A stretch of 64,000 nucleotides of DNA. Origin: Lepiota brunneoincarnata (lineage: Eukaryota; Basidiomycota; Agaricomycetes; Agaricales; Agaricaceae). The translations under genes were made by a program, and so were the position numbers. The stretch spans positions 2,790,001 through 2,854,000 of the forward strand of contig JAEBUN010000002.1 of assembly GCA_023014365.1 (NCBI GenBank), in the 5' to 3' direction. The notes under the pieces are model-generated. The model worked only from the letters and a program-made list of their open reading frames with translations. It was not told the DNA's origin and searched no databases. Below are positions 59,891 through 64,000 of the stretch, piece by piece. Within the stretch, counting starts at the first letter, position 1; every line of letters starts with the position of its first letter.

Positions 59891-61942
59891 ATGCTACTGA
59901 GGACGTCGGGAACAACAACAAGTCGAATACTTTCTGTTATTCTACCTTCATCCCGTGCTCTCCTGCACTTCAAGACAACTGCTGACTCCTTTCACTACCC
60001 CGCTTCTCGTACCGCTTCTAGTCTTCAGGCCCACCCCACAGTCACGAACCACACGGAACAGCTCACGCGATCCGATGCTCAAAAACACACAATATACGCG
60101 CTCTCTACACCCCCGGGTAAAGGTGGTGTAGCGGTGATACGCGTCTCTGGTCCTGAGGCACTTCAGGTCTGGCGGAGGATGGTGCGACCTCACAAGAAAA
60201 AAACACAAGCAACGCCAACACCATGGAAACTAGAACGATGTAGAATAGTGTACCCAGAACGACCGGACGAGGTCATAGATGATGGGCTTTCTGTCTTTTT
60301 CCAAGGTACTTTCTCTTTACGTGCTATTCGCTATCGGCTGCCCACCTGCGTTTCAGCACCTAGATCGTTCACGACCGAACCAACGCTAGAACTGCACACT
60401 CATTCCGGTCGAGCGCTCCTCACTACTCTCCTTAATGCTCTTTCGCAGCTACCATTTCTCCGTCCCGCTGAGCCCGGAGAGTTCACAAAACGCGCGTTCC
60501 TCAATGGGAGATTAGACTTGACGGAGGTAGAGGGATTGGCGGATCTGATTGATGCTGAGACAGAAGAACAGAGGAAGATTGCTGGGAAAAGCGCATGGGT
60601 GGGTGAGATGCTACCCTCCTTCCTACATCCTGATGTGAATTTCTGCGTTGTGCGGACAGGGTGAGACAAAGAAGGTTTATGATGACCTTCGTGTACGGAT
60701 CATAAATTGCTTAGCGCAAGTTGAAGCTCTCATTGATTTCGGTGAAGGTGAAGATTTAGAAGAAGGGGTGTATGACCGAGGTATGTGACTTGGACCAGAT
60801 GGCATGATGCATACATTTCATGGATAACATTAAACAGCGCGGCAAGAAGCTGAGCTGCTGCTCGCCCGGATCCAGTCTTATTTGGCAGACAACCGAAGGG
60901 GCGAGATCGTTCGCTCTGGGATCAAGCTTGCGATTTTCGGACCTCCCAATGTGGGAAAGAGTAGCCTATTGAACTACCTCGGTACGGCGAACACATATGC
61001 TGTCGCGAACGATGCTAAATTTGATTTATAAAGCTCAGCGCGAGGCTGCAATCGTGACGCCTATCCCAGGCACCACACGAGATGTCCTTCAGCTGACATT
61101 GGACATTGGGGGCATGCCCGTTGTCGTGGCCGACACAGCAGGTTTGAGGAAAACCGAGGACATTGTGGAAGGCATTGGTGTCGAGAAAGGAATAGAAACG
61201 TGAGTTTGAACTTCCTTCTCCTCGGACTCTCCATGAACGCGCCTACGACCTCAGGGTAAAAGAAGCAGATATAGCGATCTGCGTGCTATCGCTTCCTGAT
61301 GTTTTGGTTCCCATTTCATCCTCACAAAATGAGCAAACATACGTGATCCAACTACCAGAAACCGTTCGCGAGCTGGCAACCTCGCTGAACACTTATTTTA
61401 TTCTGAACAAAGCAGACCTAATCAATCAAGACGTTTCAATAAACTTGGACAATCTATCCATCGTTAACTTACCGCCTCCGTCGAGCTCGTCCCCTACATC
61501 TTCCTCACCCCATCTATCTTCCTTGAGCAACCGCGCATGGATCCTGAGTCTCTCAACACAACGAGGAACTACTCAGTTCCTAGAAGGATTCGGGGAGGAG
61601 CTACAAAGGCTTTATTCTGTCACTCGCCATCCTTCATCAACTCAAAGCCCTGGTCTGGGAGAAAATCAGGGCCATGCTATACACGCGCCCGTTATCACTC
61701 GTGCTCGCCATCGCGTTCATCTCGAAAGTGCTAGCACGTTCTTGCAAGCATTTTTAGAATCTGGTACGGTGTTCCCATGTTCTTCCCCACGTAACGACTT
61801 ATAATATCACAACTTCAGAGGATATTGTCCTGGCGGCTGAAGAGTTGCGATACGCGACACGCGCCCTTGGGAAAGTATCGGGTACGATTGACGTGGAAGA
61901 TATTCTAGACGCAGTCTTCAGAGATTTTTGTATTGGGAAATA
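59891..61942 (+). CDS. MSS1: Mitochondrial tRNA modification GTPase (MnmE/TrmE family)
   Basis: Mss1 works with Mto1 to modify U34 of mitochondrial tRNAs. The start [15 protein letters not shown] at 59891 gives an Arg/Ser-rich presequence; an earlier in-frame ATG lies at 59792. The TrmE N domain begins [20 protein letters not shown] and includes [20 protein letters not shown]. The GTPase motifs are [15 protein letters not shown] (G1), PIPGTTRDV (G2), [13 protein letters not shown] (G3) and ILNKADL (G4). The C-terminus has [20 protein letters not shown] and ends with the family's FCIGK, whose Cys is characteristic. Six introns are inferred and the frame looks intact. A Ser/Pro-rich insertion ([12 protein letters not shown]) sits after G4. 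Its stop faces DUF6534 sequence 142 bases away. Confidence 0.92.
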
Positions 61943-62083
61943 AGATGTGAATTGGCATTGATACTCTAATCTAAACTCACTGTCTACTTACAGGTGAAAT
62001 AACAAGCGTGTGTTCCCATTGCTAACTCTGGACACGTTTACCCTCAACAACTAGGTGGCCTTTGGCCCGATCGAAAGTTCATT

Positions 62084-62500
62084 TCAACTGTGAGGACGCG
62101 GATGCTGAAAGAGGGCGAGAGCAATATTCTGGGCTAGTGTCGCCCGTGCATCTGGATCAGTCTCAGCGGCATTCAAACAGCGGAGCGCTGGGAAATCGAA
62201 TGATGGATCTGCACTGTTGCGTCCTTCAATGATGATAAACCGATTGTTGAACAGGACCAGGATTGAGTTTGCATATATGTGCTTGACCCAGCTAGGGTTG
62301 TAATTGGAGGCCCAAAGTGGGCTTCTCCTTCCAGCGTACAAAACAGAGAATAAAAGTCGTGGAGAGCGAGGGCTGTCTGGACAGTTCCGCCGGTACATAC
62401 AAAATATATGATCGCCTCGGTCAGTGGTCGCCCACTCGTCATTTGGAAAAGCCAGGTAGTAGAGATCTGGTAGGCGTCCTCCTGATCAGTCACACCACTG
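62084..62500 (-). pseudogene. C-terminal half of a DUF6534-type membrane protein, frame-broken
   Basis: The segment STTWLFQMTSGRP, then EAIIYFVCTGGTVQTALALH, reads as a loop and transmembrane helix of the DUF6534 family. The continuation SNYNPSWVKHIYANSILVLF is the characteristic end of the domain, but lies in another frame. The switch occurs near the CTTTTATTC stretch (about 62350-62358), with no room for an intron. The C-terminal tail runs to a stop at 62084. It may be the other half of the gene at 63427-64000 (about 0.9 kb of unrelated DNA between them) or a separate decayed copy. Confidence 0.5.
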
Positions 62501-63426
62501 GGATTGCCAGGCCGATAAAAACTCACTCACGCGTTTGCAATGTCAGAATTCCATAAAGGAAGAGATTCGGGCAGTAACTGAAGAGCTGTGTGTCCGTAAC
62601 AGCTATGAACACATTCGGCAGGTCAGGCAATCACTGGTGTTTACTCACAGCAGCTCCTCGATCCAAGCCATCATACATTTCTCGGTAGGTAGGTACGTCC
62701 GTTTACCGGGCTACGACTGCGCAAGTAGAGCCTTTCGAACCCGTTCAACGACAGGCTAGCGAGGTGCTTGTGGGACACAGGTGGATACAATCGAATTACA
62801 ACCCATCTATCTGTGATTCGTTATGTATCATGGCCGAAAGAAACCACTCAAGACGTAATGTATCGCTTTGCATTTCTAGCCGGTTCGGCTAACAGAGGTG
62901 GTGTCCATACACAGCGGGGCAGTAGTCTGCTTAGCCTGTATGTACATCCACGCTCGAAAAAAGCATGGCTCTGGCCACTTCATGAACCATCAATTAGTGA
63001 ATCACGAACGTCTTCACATACTGAGGAGTGTCTCCCGTACTATTTTATAAATGGTCCATGCACCCAGAGAGAAGGAAAACAGGATCAAGCAAATGAGATG
63101 GCGACGAGAACACGATCGATACGTAGTACGACCCAAGGTCCTGACTGTCGGATGGTGCGGGTGTTGATTAATTCAATTTGGCTTCGTCGGCTCTCGTCGA
63201 AGCGGTATGGACATACTGGAGCATATCTCCCCGGCCCTGTTATACGAGTTCTGAAGCTCAGATGAGTACTGGGTTTGATATGAATGGGTTCAACTCGGGA
63301 CGGGCTATATTTACAGCACCTGTTTTCATAAGTATTGTGCCCACGGTGAAGACAGTGGCCGCAGTGTCGCAGTGATGAACCATGAAGTGCTCTGGGATAA
63401 TGGTCGCCATGTCTATTAGTCCACAA
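62501..63426. other. Unassigned DNA between two DUF6534 segments
   Basis: No family is recognised on either strand. It separates two pieces that would otherwise be consecutive parts of one membrane-protein gene. An eight-base direct repeat (TGGTCGCC) occurs near both borders (about 62428 and 63402), but the inner ends show no inverted repeats, so insertion is unproven. Confidence 0.35.
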
Positions 63427-64000
63427 TCTGTTCAATTTTGTTATAGGGACTTGTATACTTTTGGACATCCTTCTAACCTGCATTAATAATTGCTCGCGAA
63501 ATTAATCTCGTTACGAAGGTCAGGGTGAACTAGGCACCCGCAAACCTGAACATGTAACCAGCAATTAGAACATCACACAATGCGCCAACCAATCCCCAAG
63601 CCTTAAAAACATCTTCAGGAGCGTGGGCGAACAAGGTGAGGAATAAGGATGACTTACGAAGGCACAAGTCGTCGTAACGGCGGAGTCCTTGATAGGGTTC
63701 GAAGGGAGTGTATGCCCCGGTTGAGGGCGGTAAACTATGGCTGCGGCATAGATACCAGTGGCAAACTGAATGACCGCCAGCTAGCCATAGCCAGCAGTCA
63801 GCCTGTTTTCTAATGGATTCTACAAGATGAGCCACTCACGAGTAGTACAATTGCTGGCACTACCTTTCGTCTCGATATAGTGTATATACGATGAGCATAT
63901 AGTGCCTGAACAGCGAAGGCGACTGGAAACACCGTGTAAGGATATGCGACATGACACTTTAACGGCAATTGAAAATGCACTAAATGCACTAATTGCGCTG
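63427..64000 (-). CDS. DUF6534-type membrane protein, partial at the right edge
   Basis: Three exons can be read on the minus strand. The first, cut by the edge, includes VAFAVQALYAHRIYTISRRK and ends near 63840. The second (63780-63658) reads LAVIQFATGIYAAAIVYR to SAVTTTCAF. The third begins AWGLVGALCDVLIAGYMFRF. These match the middle transmembrane helices of the agaricomycete DUF6534 family in order, with phase-consistent introns. A possible fourth exon (MSKSIQVPITKLNRL) begins near 63469 but runs into sequence without family features. The N-terminus is beyond the window. Function of the family is unknown; multi-pass membrane location is expected. Confidence 0.6.

Noticed and set aside
62428..63409. 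An eight-base direct repeat (TGGTCGCC) as a hAT-type target duplication
   Set aside because: The sequences just inside the repeats are not inverted copies of each other and no transposase remnant is visible, so the evidence is only suggestive.

Overview
This is nuclear DNA from a filamentous basidiomycete, most likely an agaricomycete (mushroom-forming) fungus. The genes are dense in short GT-AG introns of about 50-60 bases. The gene set is fungal: SSK1, ERG27, FLX1-like carrier, ESF2. The prolyl oligopeptidase resembles mushroom POPs, and there are pieces of the DUF6534 membrane-protein family, which is expanded in agaricomycetes. I saw no bacterial, viral or plasmid signature, no CRISPR array, no tRNA or rRNA gene, and no intact transposon.

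Layout. Positions 1-8.3 kb hold a possible gene tail, a cytochrome b5-acyl-CoA dehydrogenase, a small secreted Ser/Thr-rich protein, the tRNA adenosine deaminase TAD2 and a prolyl oligopeptidase. About 3.7 kb without a convincing gene follows. At 12.2-13.5 kb is a mitochondrial carrier, then 2.2 kb of gene-free DNA. From 15.7 to 44.4 kb genes are packed tightly: mitochondrial IF-3 (with a one-base frameshift), a PPR-like protein, nuclear cap-binding protein CBP80, an unknown protein, ESF2, ARS2/SERRATE, SSK1, the wobble thiolase NCS6/CTU1, a very long MDR-fold protein, a DUF6534 relic and an F-box/LRR protein. After 4.8 kb of gene-poor DNA come a KDM3-like JmjC demethylase, another gene-poor 3.7 kb, and then ketopantoate hydroxymethyltransferase, ERG27 and MSS1. 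The right edge holds broken or truncated DUF6534 sequence.

Shared themes. Three genes act in nuclear RNA metabolism and sit on the same strand within 10 kb (CBP80, ESF2, ARS2). CBP80 and ARS2 are direct partners in the cap-binding complex. Three enzymes modify the tRNA wobble base (TAD2, NCS6, MSS1). Several products are mitochondrial (IF-3, PPR-like, FLX1-like, MSS1, probably PanB). The most interesting single protein is SSK1: its long N-terminal half reads as a degenerate hybrid histidine kinase placed ahead of a normal receiver domain.

Gene models were assembled by eye from frames and splice sites. Start and stop codons are generally firmer than internal exon limits. All homology calls are from recognised motifs, not from a search.
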